Part shown: positions 7,713-16,417 of the stretch, piece after piece
How the letters are laid out: each line of letters begins with the position of its first letter
Numbering within the stretch: the stretch's first letter is position 1
Assembly (NCBI GenBank): GCA_007693945.1
Contig: RECP01000090.1
Coordinates: 1 to 60,945 of the forward strand
Direction of reading: 5' to 3'
DNA: 60,945 nucleotides
Source: Spirochaetaceae bacterium
Lineage (GTDB): Bacteria; Spirochaetota; Spirochaetia; DSM-27196; PWMO01
Notes under the pieces: generated by a model
Seen by the model: only the letters and a program-made list of their open reading frames with translations
Databases searched by the model: none
What the model was told of the DNA's origin: nothing
Translations under genes and position numbers: made by a program

Positions 7713-8693
7713 CTACGTCGCAACCGAGAACACACGACATGCGTTGCGATACAGGATCTTGTCGCGGTCTTGGGGATCAAGCTGTAGACCAGCCACGCAT
7801 TCCAACAGAGACTCGATCCTGACCCACGGATGGTCGCTGCCGAACAGGCAGTGATTCAAACCGGCGAAATCGATAGCGTACTGCATTGCGCGGGTCGAAG
7901 GAGAGACCAGATCAAGATAGACTCTCTTGTAGTACTGGTCCGGCGATCGGGATATCCGCTCGCGTCCCCGTCCCTTGACCTCCGTCTGTTCCACGACGCG
8001 GGGCATCAGATACGGCAGGACGCCTCCACAATGAGGATGCACGATCGTCAGCTGCGGGTAACGCTCCAGTATTCCACCGAGAATCAGCCTCAGCATGGCT
8101 ATCGAGGTGTCAACCATCATGCCCAGCATCGGCACCATGGAGTAGTCGCGAATTGTCGACGACCAGACAGGATAAGTGGGATGCAGTACAACAGGTATCC
8201 GGTCTTGCGCTGCCGCCGCCAGGAGCGGCTCAAAGGTCGGACTATCCACCGGGGCGCCGGCCAGATGAGAGTAAAGCACGACTCCCCGGAGCCCCAATTG
8301 GGTGACAGCCCGCACCATCTCCCGTCCGGCGGCTTCCTCATCCTGCCATGGAATTACCGCCAGACCCACAAATCGGTCTGAAAAGCGCGATACCACGTCT
8401 GCTATGTAGTCGTTACAGCATTGGGCTGCTTCGAGCCGCAATTCCGCATCAAGCAGCTCCGGTCCTGGTATGTTGATGCTCAGAAGCGCAACGTCCACTC
8501 CCGCCCGATCCATATCAGCGAGCTTCTTCCGCGGATCGTACACTTCGGGACTCAATCGAAACTCGACGACGTCGTCGTACACGATCTGGTAATCGTCTCC
8601 GATGCGACGCGCCCGCACCGGCCCGCTATTGCGGGTGAGAAGCTCGGCATATTCCCGCGGAAAGACATGGCTCTGACAGTCGAATACTTGCAC
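7713..8693 (-). CDS. Amidohydrolase 2 family metal-dependent hydrolase/decarboxylase (ACMSD-like)
   Basis: A 326-residue TIM-barrel hydrolase of the amidohydrolase_2 group. This group includes 2-amino-3-carboxymuconate-semialdehyde decarboxylase and resorcylate decarboxylases. Metal-site landmarks are an early DCQSHVF in place of D-x-H-x-H, VLHPTYPVW, TIVHPHCGG, and the late LFGSDHPW containing the usual Asp ligand. The first His of the early pair is replaced by Gln (Q-S-H), so metal binding may be altered. The frame could begin at a TTG at 8726, but GTG at 8693 has GAGGTG 5 bp upstream and starts 4 bp after the lacI stop, so it was preferred. It is probably cotranscribed with lacI. Confidence 0.8.
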   Translation of the reverse strand: MQVFDCQSHVFPREYAELLTRNSGPVRARRIGDDYQIVYDDVVEFRLSPEVYDPRKKLADMDRAGVDVALLSINIPGPELLDAELRLEAAQCCNDYIADVVSRFSDRFVGLAVIPWQDEEAAGREMVRAVTQLGLRGVVLYSHLAGAPVDSPTFEPLLAAAAQDRIPVVLHPTYPVWSSTIRDYSMVPMLGMMVDTSIAMLRLILGGILERYPQLTIVHPHCGGVLPYLMPRVVEQTEVKGRGRERISRSPDQYYKRVYLDLVSPSTRAMQYAIDFAGLNHCLFGSDHPWVRIESLLECVAGLQLDPQDRDKILYRNACRVFSVAT

Positions 8694-8697
8694 GGTA

Positions 8698-9735
8698 TCA
8701 CCTCGCTGCGACGGAGTTGCGCTCAATGAGCTGCGGTGTCGGACAAGCAGCCGCTATCTGGTTTTCGCTCCATTCGGCGGCTGGAATCTCGGAGAGCACG
8801 TATTGCACCGCACGTACACCGGTTTGGTATCGAAAGGTGTCAAAAGTTGTCAGCTGCGGCCGGGTATAGCGACTGGTGGGCGTGTTTCCGACGCCGACGA
8901 TCGAGACGTCCTCGGGGACCCTCAATCCACGCTCGCGCAATGCGTGGATTGCGCCAATCGCTATGTCGTCGTTGCCGGCGCACAACGCGGTGAAGGGAAT
9001 CGAGCCGTCGAGCAGTTGGCGGCACGTCTTGTCGCCGCCTTCTTCACTGAACGCACCGCAGGCCACAAGAGATTCCCGGAATACGCCCCCCGCTTCCTCA
9101 ATCGCGCTACGGTATCCGCACACGTGGCGCTGGCTGGTTACTACGCTGGAAGGCCCGGCCAGAAATCCGATATCTTGATGCCCGATCCCAAGCAGGTACT
9201 CCGTCATCCTCCGGCCAAGCGCTTGATGGTCATAGCCGAGGCACGGCATCTCTGCCCCCTGGGGTGCCAGAGCAACCACTTTGAGTCCTGCGGCTTGCAT
9301 GCGCTTCGTCTGCCGCGTAACGATCTCGGCGTAGCGGGCGTCCGCGACCCCGCCCCCGGCAATTACGATTCCCTTTACCCGGTGCTGCCAGAGGAGCTCG
9401 TGGTAGGCGTACTCTTTCTCGAGCTTTCTTCCTGTGTTGCACACAAATGCCATGCATCCCTGATCCAGGGCGCTTTCCGTAACACCGCGCGCGATCTGAC
9501 CAAAATAGCTGTAGTCGATGTCCCGCACAATCAAGCCGATTACGTCCACGGCGTTCTTCCGAAGACTCTGCGCCGAACGGTTGGGTGAGTAGTTCAACTG
9601 CCGTGCGGCCTCGATAACTCGTTCACGCAACTCGGCGGACACCGGGTAGTCAACGGTGTTCATGACCCTCGAAACGGTTGTGATTGATACTCCGGCAGCT
9701 TTGGCGACGTCTCGTATCGACTGGCGTGAGGACAA
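8698..9735 (-). CDS. LacI/GalR family transcriptional regulator
   Basis: A 345-residue repressor. The N-terminal helix-turn-helix and hinge helix read IRDVAKAAGVSITTVSRVMN (residues 6-25) with a NRSAQSLRK hinge. A periplasmic-binding-protein-like effector domain follows. The start is a TTG with GAGGAG about 8 bp upstream, and no upstream ATG gives a better N-terminus. An operator-like site (9767-9782) lies 31 bp before the start, which suggests autoregulation. The sites at 331 and 7467 are probably its other targets. The effector is likely a substrate or intermediate of the neighbouring pathway. Confidence 0.92.
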   Translation of the reverse strand: MSSRQSIRDVAKAAGVSITTVSRVMNTVDYPVSAELRERVIEAARQLNYSPNRSAQSLRKNAVDVIGLIVRDIDYSYFGQIARGVTESALDQGCMAFVCNTGRKLEKEYAYHELLWQHRVKGIVIAGGGVADARYAEIVTRQTKRMQAAGLKVVALAPQGAEMPCLGYDHQALGRRMTEYLLGIGHQDIGFLAGPSSVVTSQRHVCGYRSAIEEAGGVFRESLVACGAFSEEGGDKTCRQLLDGSIPFTALCAGNDDIAIGAIHALRERGLRVPEDVSIVGVGNTPTSRYTRPQLTTFDTFRYQTGVRAVQYVLSEIPAAEWSENQIAAACPTPQLIERNSVAAR

Positions 9736-9766
9736 CTTAACAACTCCTCTGCGGCATTGACCATAA

Positions 9767-9782
9767 TAGAAACCGTTTTCTG
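9767..9782. promoter_or_regulatory. Variant LacI-family operator upstream of the lacI gene
   Basis: TAGAAACCGTTTTCTG matches the 16-bp operator of the other two sites in 14 of 16 positions. Its place just upstream of the regulator gene suggests negative autoregulation, with weaker binding because the symmetry is broken at two positions. Confidence 0.75.
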
Positions 9783-10030
9783 ATCATGTCAACCGGCAAA
9801 GGCTATCAACAGCAATTCGCATTCTTACCGCACGCAGTCGGTTGGCATAGTATGGCTGCGGAGACACTCCGAGGGGCACTCTCGGGCCTGGCGCACCGTA
9901 TTTGGTCTGCAGACAGACAGCCCGGGGCGCTACACGGTCAAATTGCGAACCGCCGGGCTATCAAGTCGTTTCCGGAGCCAACAATGGATGCTGCGTTGAG
10001 CGAGCGCAACTCATCCGAGTCCGCACCTTG
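9783..10030. other. Non-coding interval between lacI and tetR
   Basis: Together with the flanking operators this makes a gene-free stretch of about 340 bp between the divergent lacI and tetR genes. A plus-strand frame of 81 codons is open here, but its product has no recognisable features and no ribosome binding site precedes it. I treat the interval as promoter space. Confidence 0.5.
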
Positions 10031-10047
10031 ACTGACCAATGGTCAGT
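10031..10047. promoter_or_regulatory. Palindromic operator for the TetR-family regulator
   Basis: A perfect 17-bp palindrome, ACTGACCAATGGTCAGT, lies 28 bp before the ATG of the TetR gene. Its form is typical of TetR/AcrR operators placed over their own promoters. Control of the tetR-RND exporter operon by its own product is inferred. Confidence 0.8.
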
Positions 10048-10074
10048 AAATTACCATAAGACGATGAGGTGACC

Positions 10075-10734
10075 ATGGGTATAGTTGAACGCAGAGCGCG
10101 CGAGAAGAGCGAGCGCCGGCGGTTAATTCTGGAGGCTGCCGCCCGGCGTCTTTTGCGGGTGGGGGTGGAGAACACCACCATGACCGATATCGCCGATGAG
10201 GCCGAGCTTTCCAAGGGTGCACTCTATCTGTACTTCAAAAGCAAAGAAGAGCTGATCTACACCCTGTTGTCTTCAATTCTGCACACGTTCAAGGACCGGA
10301 TCGTGGAGGCGGCGGCTACTGCGGGGCTTGGCCTGGAAAAGATCAGGGCAATGCGCGCAGCCTATGTTGCCGTTTTTGCCGAGTATTCCGACTACCTCTA
10401 CCTGTTTCACTATCTCGACTACCGCAGTCATGCGGTCGACCGGCAGGACTCCGGTGCGTGGCGCTGCTTTCGTGTGATAGACGACCTCAAGGAACAGCTG
10501 GTGCACACCCTGCAGCTCGGACAGGCCGACGGCTCGATGCGGGCCGGTTTTGATGCTCGCAAGTCGGCCGAAATGCAGGTGCACATGATCGAGAGCTTTC
10601 TGCAGCGTATCGCCTCGCGTGACGCTTTTATCAAGCAGCGCAGCACCTATCAGCCCGAGGAGCTGGTTGAGCAGATGTTCGATATGATCGAGTACTACCT
10701 GGGGACACCGCCGGCGGCGGAACAGGGAGCCTAA
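10075..10734 (+). CDS. TetR/AcrR family transcriptional regulator
   Basis: A 219-residue regulator. The N-terminal helix-turn-helix contains RRRLILEAAARRLLRVGVEN, then MTDIADEAELSKGALYLYFKSKEEL, the classic TetR signature. The C-terminal domain is divergent and should bind a small ligand. A GTG at 10069 is in frame, but the ATG at 10075 has GAGGTG at good spacing and was chosen. The RND exporter gene begins 3 bp after the stop, so the two are cotranscribed, and a palindromic operator lies in front. It is probably a local repressor that senses an exported lipid-like or toxic compound. Confidence 0.92.
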   Translation: MGIVERRAREKSERRRLILEAAARRLLRVGVENTTMTDIADEAELSKGALYLYFKSKEELIYTLLSSILHTFKDRIVEAAATAGLGLEKIRAMRAAYVAVFAEYSDYLYLFHYLDYRSHAVDRQDSGAWRCFRVIDDLKEQLVHTLQLGQADGSMRAGFDARKSAEMQVHMIESFLQRIASRDAFIKQRSTYQPEELVEQMFDMIEYYLGTPPAAEQGA

Positions 10735-10737
10735 GAC

Positions 10738-13524
10738 GTGGATCGTGTCATGAGACACCTTCTGCGCTATCCCGCTCTGGTGGCGGCGCTGGCGCTCGCG
10801 GTTACGGTGCTGCTGGGCCTGCAGATTCCCGGTATCGAGATCAACAACAACGTCGAAGTCTTCGTCCCGCCTGCCAGCCGGCAGAAACAGGCCTATGACG
10901 AGATGCGTGACATCTACGGCAGCCAGCAGATGGTCAGCGTGGCAATGCATGTGGAGCGCGGTACCGTACTCCATCCGGAGCATATCCGGACGCTGCGGGA
11001 GCTGACCGGGCGCATCGAGGAGTTGCCGTATGTCGATTCGGTTACGTCGCTGACAAATGCCGACTACATCGAGGGCACAGCGGAGGGCATGCAGGCAACA
11101 ACGCTGCTTCCGGCGGGCGACGACCTGGAGCTGAGCGCAGACGTGGTTCGTCGGCGGTTGTTTGACTGGCAGGAGATGTACCGCGGCAACCTGGTTTCGG
11201 ACGACTTTCGAGCCACTCAAGTTGTGGTGCTGCTTGATGCCGGTTCCACTACCGCCGAGCGGGAGGTTTTTCATCATGCGCTCACCCTGCTGCTGGACGA
11301 ATACCGGCAGCAAGGGCTCAACTTCCATGTAGGCGGTGAACCGGTGATCACGGTCATGCTCAAGGAGTACATGATCGGAGATCTCACGTACCTGATCCCG
11401 CTGGTCACGCTGGTAGTGCTGCTGGTGCTGTACCTCTCGTTCCGCAGTTTTTGCGGCGTGTTGCTCCCCATGATCACCGTACTGATGAGTACCACCTGGG
11501 CCGTCGGTATCATGGCGCTGCTGGACATCTACTTCTCCATGATTTCAACCGTCATACCGGTACTGCTGATCGCGGTTGGCAGCGCGTATGTCATACACCT
11601 GTTCAGCCGCTACTACGACCAAGTCGTCAGCGCCCGATACCGGGACGCTCGGGCGGATTCCCGTTCGCAGCGCGAGCTGGTGCTCTCCGTTGTGTCTTCG
11701 ATGGGTAAGCCGGTGGCGCTGACCGCACTGACCACCGCCGCCGGCTTTGCCTCCATCGCCACCAGCGAGATCATCCCCATGCGCCACTTTGGGATCATCA
11801 ACGCCGTTGGCGTGCTGGCGGCGCTCGTCATCACGCTGCTGTTTGTTCCCTCGCTGCTGCTGCTTCGACCACCGTTAGCGCCACGTCGCCCGCGGCCGTC
11901 ACAGATTGCGCTGCATCCGGACCAGCAGGCGCAAGCAACCCGCATCGAGCGGTTCCTGCTGGCGCTCCATGACGGATTCGGCCGGCATCGCGGCAGGGTG
12001 CTGGCTGCCGGCACCGTCATTGTTGCGCTGTGCGTCTACGGCACGCTTCACCTCCAGGTGGACAACGCGATGATCGACTACTTTGAAGCGCGCTCGCCGA
12101 TCCGCGCTGCGGATGAGTTTCTGCGCAGCGAGTTCAGCGGCACCAAGGTTTTCAGCATCCTTGTTGAAGGCCATGAACCCGGTGCCCTCACCAATCCGCA
12201 CGCGCTGGCTGCCATGGATGATCTTGCTGCCTACCTGGAGCGGACACACCCGGACGTGGGCCGCGTGCTTTCGTTCTCTGACTTCATCAAGCGCATGAAC
12301 AAGGTCATGAACTTCCCGCAGGAAGACCGTGCCGCTTCGGTCGGCCCCGAAGCCTCCTTCGCACCGCAGGTCCCCGACCGCCGGGACGCTGATCCCGGGG
12401 CCTACGAAGACGCCCACGACGACTACAACGGCTTCAGCAGCTTTTTCGACGATTGGGACGACCCGAATGAGTCCCACCCGAACGGCCCGGACGCCCCTGA
12501 GGACGCGCATGACCGGGCCCCGGGCGAGCCGGGCGACCGGCACGGCTTCGATGATGCCGCTGTCGATGATCGTCCCGCTGCGATGGGCACAGCCGGCGCG
12601 CTTACGGCGGCACAGCTGGCCGAGCTGATGAGTGCCGCCTACGCGGCTGCGCCGCGCATGGATCTGAGCGCGGCCGACCTCGTGCGGCTCATCAGCCGTG
12701 CGGCAAACTACCGCGGAGAAGCCTACAACGAGATTCCGCTGGACCCCGCGCGGTACCCGGTGGAGGACATTCGCGGTCTGCAGAATCTCATCTCGCAGTA
12801 CCTTCTGGTTTACGCCGGCAACCTGGATGACTTTGCCGATGACGCCCTCGAGCCGCGGCGGGCCCGCATGCTGGTACAGCTGCGTTCAACCAGCACGCAA
12901 CGCACCGCAGCAGTGTCGGAAGATGCGCTGGCGTTTGCCGGCCGTCACTTTCCTGAGGGCTATCGAGTGTCCGTTGCCGGATTTGCCGATATCGAACGCG
13001 CGGTAACCGAGCTGATTGTCACGTCGCAGCTTACCAGCATCGCCGTGGCACTGGTGATTGTCTTTTTGATCGTGGCACTGGCGTACCGCTCGGTGATGGC
13101 GGGGTTGTTCGGCATTGTCCCGTTGTCGCTGGCCATTGTGATCAATTTCGGCGTCATGGGGCTGACCGGCATTCAGCTGAACGTGGCCACCGCCATGATC
13201 GCTTCAATCTCTATCGGCATCGGCGTGGACTACACGATCCACTTCCTGGCGGCCTACCGCAATGAGCGCGCCGCCTGCAACGACCTCGACGAAGTGACGC
13301 GCCGCACACTTCTGAGTACCGGCAAGGCCATCTTCTTCAACGCTACGTCCGTTGGCGCAGGATTCCTGGTGTTGGCGCTCTCGAATTTCACGCCGCTGCG
13401 ATACGTCGGGCTGCTGGTCGGCCTGACCATGTTCACCGCGTCGGCCGCCGCCATGACGGTTCTGCCGGTACTGCTCAACATGTTCCAACCACAATTCATA
13501 ACCGCTGAGGAGGCACCACGATGA
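10738..13524 (+). CDS. RND superfamily exporter (MMPL/HpnN-like)
   Basis: A 928-residue inner-membrane protein with two RND halves. Each half has one N-terminal membrane helix, a large periplasmic loop and a bundle of five helices. The first half has the Y-L-I-P-L-V-T helix near 215-235 and a sterol-sensing-like region. The second half has GIQLNVATAMIASISIGIGVDYTIHFL. Homologues with this architecture, often next to a LolA-like protein, are thought to move lipids or hydrophobic compounds. Unusually, residues about 544-614 form an Asp/Pro/His-rich low-complexity insert in the second periplasmic loop. The start is GTG, and an ATG 12 bp downstream is possible. The next gene overlaps by 4 bp. Confidence 0.88.
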   Translation: MDRVMRHLLRYPALVAALALAVTVLLGLQIPGIEINNNVEVFVPPASRQKQAYDEMRDIYGSQQMVSVAMHVERGTVLHPEHIRTLRELTGRIEELPYVDSVTSLTNADYIEGTAEGMQATTLLPAGDDLELSADVVRRRLFDWQEMYRGNLVSDDFRATQVVVLLDAGSTTAEREVFHHALTLLLDEYRQQGLNFHVGGEPVITVMLKEYMIGDLTYLIPLVTLVVLLVLYLSFRSFCGVLLPMITVLMSTTWAVGIMALLDIYFSMISTVIPVLLIAVGSAYVIHLFSRYYDQVVSARYRDARADSRSQRELVLSVVSSMGKPVALTALTTAAGFASIATSEIIPMRHFGIINAVGVLAALVITLLFVPSLLLLRPPLAPRRPRPSQIALHPDQQAQATRIERFLLALHDGFGRHRGRVLAAGTVIVALCVYGTLHLQVDNAMIDYFEARSPIRAADEFLRSEFSGTKVFSILVEGHEPGALTNPHALAAMDDLAAYLERTHPDVGRVLSFSDFIKRMNKVMNFPQEDRAASVGPEASFAPQVPDRRDADPGAYEDAHDDYNGFSSFFDDWDDPNESHPNGPDAPEDAHDRAPGEPGDRHGFDDAAVDDRPAAMGTAGALTAAQLAELMSAAYAAAPRMDLSAADLVRLISRAANYRGEAYNEIPLDPARYPVEDIRGLQNLISQYLLVYAGNLDDFADDALEPRRARMLVQLRSTSTQRTAAVSEDALAFAGRHFPEGYRVSVAGFADIERAVTELIVTSQLTSIAVALVIVFLIVALAYRSVMAGLFGIVPLSLAIVINFGVMGLTGIQLNVATAMIASISIGIGVDYTIHFLAAYRNERAACNDLDEVTRRTLLSTGKAIFFNATSVGAGFLVLALSNFTPLRYVGLLVGLTMFTASAAAMTVLPVLLNMFQPQFITAEEAPR

Positions 13525-14315
13525 ACCGATTTCTCCCGCCAATCCTGTTCACGGCCCTGGTCGGCATGCTGGTCTTCGCACCCGTTCCGGCGCTCCCCGC
13601 CCTGAGCGGTGAGGAGATTATGCGCCGTGTCGAAGACCGCGACGCGGGCAGCGCGGTACAAGCTCTGGTATCGATGGAGCTGGTCGACCGTCGCGGCGCA
13701 ACCAGCAGCCGGATCCTCGAGGGTTACGGGGCCGAGGATGCCGACGGACTCCGGCGAATGGTGATTGTCTTTCACCGGCCTGCCAGCGTCCAGGACACCC
13801 GCTTTCTGGTTATCGAGAATCCTGACCGCGATGACGACCAGTGGATCTATCTGCCCGCGCTGCGCAGGGTGCGCCGTATCGCAGCCGGCGAAGGCGGTGA
13901 CAGCTTCATGGGAACAGACTTTACCTACGACGACCTGCAGAGCCGCAGCGTGGACGATGACCGGCACGAGCTGCTGCGAGAAGAGCGCCGGAACGGCTAC
14001 GACTGCTACGTGGTTGAGTCGATACCGCGCGATCTCGACGGCGCGCAGTATTCGCGCCGCGTGCAGTGGATTCCCCGGGATATCTGGGTTCCTATCAGGA
14101 TTGAGTTCTATGACAAGCGCGGTAACCTGCTGAAGGTCAACTCGGTGGAGAAGCTGGAACAGGTGCAGGGATACTGGACACCTGTCAAGAGCGCCATGAA
14201 GAACGAACAGACCGGTCACGCGACGCATCTGGAAGTGCAGCGCATCCAGTACGACGGCAACCTGCCCGATGCGCTGTTCACGACCCGTTTTCTGGAGACC
14301 GGCCGCGCGCGTTGA
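13521..14315 (+). CDS. Outer membrane lipoprotein-sorting (LolA-like) protein
   Basis: A 264-residue protein with a Sec signal peptide (hydrophobic to about residue 25, ending near PALPA). The mature part has the pattern of LolA-like proteins linked to RND exporters: a QWIYLPALRRVRRI segment followed by GDSFMGTDFTYDDL, then a C-terminal sheet region. Such proteins are presumed periplasmic carriers for hydrophobic cargo delivered by the RND pump. The ATG overlaps the pump stop codon (ATGA) and has GAGGAGG upstream. The outer-membrane barrel gene follows 30 bp later, so the three make an export module. Confidence 0.87.
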   Translation: MNRFLPPILFTALVGMLVFAPVPALPALSGEEIMRRVEDRDAGSAVQALVSMELVDRRGATSSRILEGYGAEDADGLRRMVIVFHRPASVQDTRFLVIENPDRDDDQWIYLPALRRVRRIAAGEGGDSFMGTDFTYDDLQSRSVDDDRHELLREERRNGYDCYVVESIPRDLDGAQYSRRVQWIPRDIWVPIRIEFYDKRGNLLKVNSVEKLEQVQGYWTPVKSAMKNEQTGHATHLEVQRIQYDGNLPDALFTTRFLETGRAR

Positions 14316-14345
14316 GGTTCCAATCGTTCCAGAAGGAGGCACCCG

Positions 14346-15647
14346 ATGCGGACAAAATTCTCGCTTCGCCCGACCGTGCTCGCGGCGCTGCTGGCCGCGG
14401 CAGCCCTCACGCTTCCCGCCGCGGCGGGAGCTTTGAGTTTCTTTGAGGACGACGAGCAGGCCGGCGCCGCGCTGCGGCACAGCGGCGCACTGGGCCTGGT
14501 GACCCGCGGTCTTCTGGACTACCAGGACGTGCCGCAGTCCCGCTTGAGCGCCGACAGCTACCTCGAGACCGAGCTGCGCTTTGAAGCACAATCGTCCGAG
14601 GCGGTCGGCAGGCTCACCTTTGACAGCCGTACCGGAGTGTCGGAATTCCGCGATCTGGTGGACGAGGCTTACCTGCGTCTCTTCTACGACCGGGTCTGGC
14701 TGCAGGTCGGCTACTTCAAGACAACCTGGGGCAAGGGCGACGATATTCACGTCGTGGACGTGCTCAACCCCATCGATTATCGCGACTTCGTAAATCCTGA
14801 TTACATTGACCGCAAGCTTGCCGAGGCGATGATCAAGCTCGATATCTACGCCGGCCGCCAGGGCCGTCTGGAACTGGTCTGGGTACCGGTGCTTACACCC
14901 GACCTGGTGCCCCTGGACGGTCCCTGGGTCCCGCGCGAGGTGCGCGCGCTGCAGGCCGCGCTGGAGCCGGAGCTCGATGCCGCCGACGTCTATGATGCCG
15001 TGCACGAGGCGGGCCGCCGCCTGGACCGCGGCCAGCTTGGCGCGCGCTACAGCGGGACCGCGCGCGGCGTCGATTTCGGTGCACTGTACTACTTCGGCTT
15101 CTACCGTGAGCCGGTCATCGACCCCGCGGCACTCACTCAGGCCGACGACTCCGGCTCCCTGGCGGACGCGGTCGGCTTCAACCGGCTGCACCTCTTCGGC
15201 CTGGAAGCGGCCACCGTTGCCGCCGGCATCAACCTGCGCGCCGAGCTCGCCTACCTGATGAGTGAAGACTTTGCCGCGGACGACCCGGATATCCCCAACC
15301 ACAGCCTGGCCTACGTCCTGGGCGGCGACCGCAACCTGGGCTTGAGCAACCTCAATCTCAACCTGCAGACCCGCGGCGAAGTCGACCTGGGCGACCCCGA
15401 CACACACCATACGCTGGTGGCTACGCTCTCGCACAGTCTGCGCAACGACCGTATCCGGCCCGAGTTCAGCGCCATTCATAACCCGGAAGACGGCGATGGC
15501 GCGCTGCGGCCGACTATCGAGTTCCTGCTGCGCGACGACGCGCGCCTCCGCCTGCGCGGAAGTTTCTTCTACGGTGACCGCGACACCATGTTCGGCCAGT
15601 TTCGAGACACTGACTTTGCTGAGCTCGAGTTTCGCTACGCATTCTGA
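14346..15647 (+). CDS. Outer-membrane beta-barrel protein (DUF1302-like) of the RND export module
   Basis: A 433-residue protein with a clear signal peptide (residues 1-28, ending AAAGA). The remainder has alternating-hydrophobicity strands, for example LRLFYDRVWLQVGYFKTTWGKG, and ends in F-R-Y-A-F, the terminal Phe expected of barrels inserted by Bam. The pattern G-x-x-x-x-W-G-K-G-D followed by NPIDYRD is like DUF1302 proteins, which accompany RND and LolA-like genes in many Gram-negative bacteria. GGAGG precedes the ATG. It probably forms the outer-membrane step of the export pathway or a lipid-binding barrel. Confidence 0.8.
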   Translation: MRTKFSLRPTVLAALLAAAALTLPAAAGALSFFEDDEQAGAALRHSGALGLVTRGLLDYQDVPQSRLSADSYLETELRFEAQSSEAVGRLTFDSRTGVSEFRDLVDEAYLRLFYDRVWLQVGYFKTTWGKGDDIHVVDVLNPIDYRDFVNPDYIDRKLAEAMIKLDIYAGRQGRLELVWVPVLTPDLVPLDGPWVPREVRALQAALEPELDAADVYDAVHEAGRRLDRGQLGARYSGTARGVDFGALYYFGFYREPVIDPAALTQADDSGSLADAVGFNRLHLFGLEAATVAAGINLRAELAYLMSEDFAADDPDIPNHSLAYVLGGDRNLGLSNLNLNLQTRGEVDLGDPDTHHTLVATLSHSLRNDRIRPEFSAIHNPEDGDGALRPTIEFLLRDDARLRLRGSFFYGDRDTMFGQFRDTDFAELEFRYAF

Positions 15648-15705
15648 CGCTCGCCAACCGGCGCAGGATAACGCCGCTGCCCAGAAACGCTCAAATCAGT
15701 ACAAA

Positions 15706-16320
15706 CTGACTCACACACGGTTTTTTGAATCGGCAGATTTGCCGGACGCTGCGACAATCGATTTGCTCGTGGTCATGGGTGGTCCAATGAGTGTGAATAA
15801 TGAACGCCGATATCCCTGGCTTGCCTCAGAGAAGCAGTTCGTTCGTGAGTTCATAGGGTCAGGGAAACCCGTCTTGGGCGTATGCCTGGGTGCTCAGATT
15901 ATCGCAAACGCTATGGGGGCCGTAGTCTATCCCAGCCCCCAAAAGGAAATCGGCTGGTTTCCCATCCGGGCGGCGGCCTCGATCGATCGGTCGGTCTTCA
16001 AGCTTCCGTCCTCGCAAACGGTGTTCCATTGGCACGCAGAGACATTTGATCTGCCGCCGGGTGCGGTTCGGCTCGCCGGGAGCGCAGCATGCGTGAACCA
16101 GGCCTTTCAGCTGGGCAAGCGGGTGATCGGTTTGCAGTTCCACCTCGAAACAACCCCGGAGTCGGCCAGAGAGATGGTCTCGCATTGCCGCGACGAACTG
16201 GTTCCATCACAATACGTTCAGACAGAGGCACAAATCCTGTCCGCAAGCTCTGACCGTTACGGATCAATACATGCTCTGATGACTCGCATCCTGACCTTTC
16301 TTCAAAGAGGCGATGGTTAA
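15706..16320 (+). pseudogene. Class I glutamine amidotransferase, 5'-truncated
   Basis: From about 15706 the frame encodes the body of a GMP-synthase-like amidotransferase. It has VVMGGPMSVNNE, the nucleophile Cys in GVCLGAQ, the block KEIGWFPI, and the His-Glu pair in GLQFHLETTPE. The first 25-30 residues of the family (first beta strand and helix) are missing. The region before it, back to the barrel stop at 15647, reads as unrelated sequence in this frame, with no ATG before position 15776 and no ribosome binding site. All catalytic residues remain, so expression from a non-standard start cannot be excluded. A 5' deletion or recombination next to the barrel gene is the simplest reading. 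Confidence 0.7.
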
Positions 16321-16417
16321 CCAACCCGCCGGTGTCGGTCCCAACAACGGTATTCGGGTGTCAGGCGGGTAGCGCGGCAGCCTTGATTCCTGCCCGGATC
16401 TTGTTACGGAAGAGATC

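Noticed and set aside
9786-10031. An 81-codon plus-strand frame between lacI and tetR
   Set aside because: There is no ribosome binding site, no recognisable sequence, and it overlaps the tetR operator. Promoter space is more likely.
13254-15479. A 741-codon open frame on the minus strand
   Set aside because: It lies opposite the RND end, the LolA-like and the barrel genes, all of which have signal peptides, ribosome binding sites and family motifs. The frame is open because of GC-rich codon use and its product has no domain.
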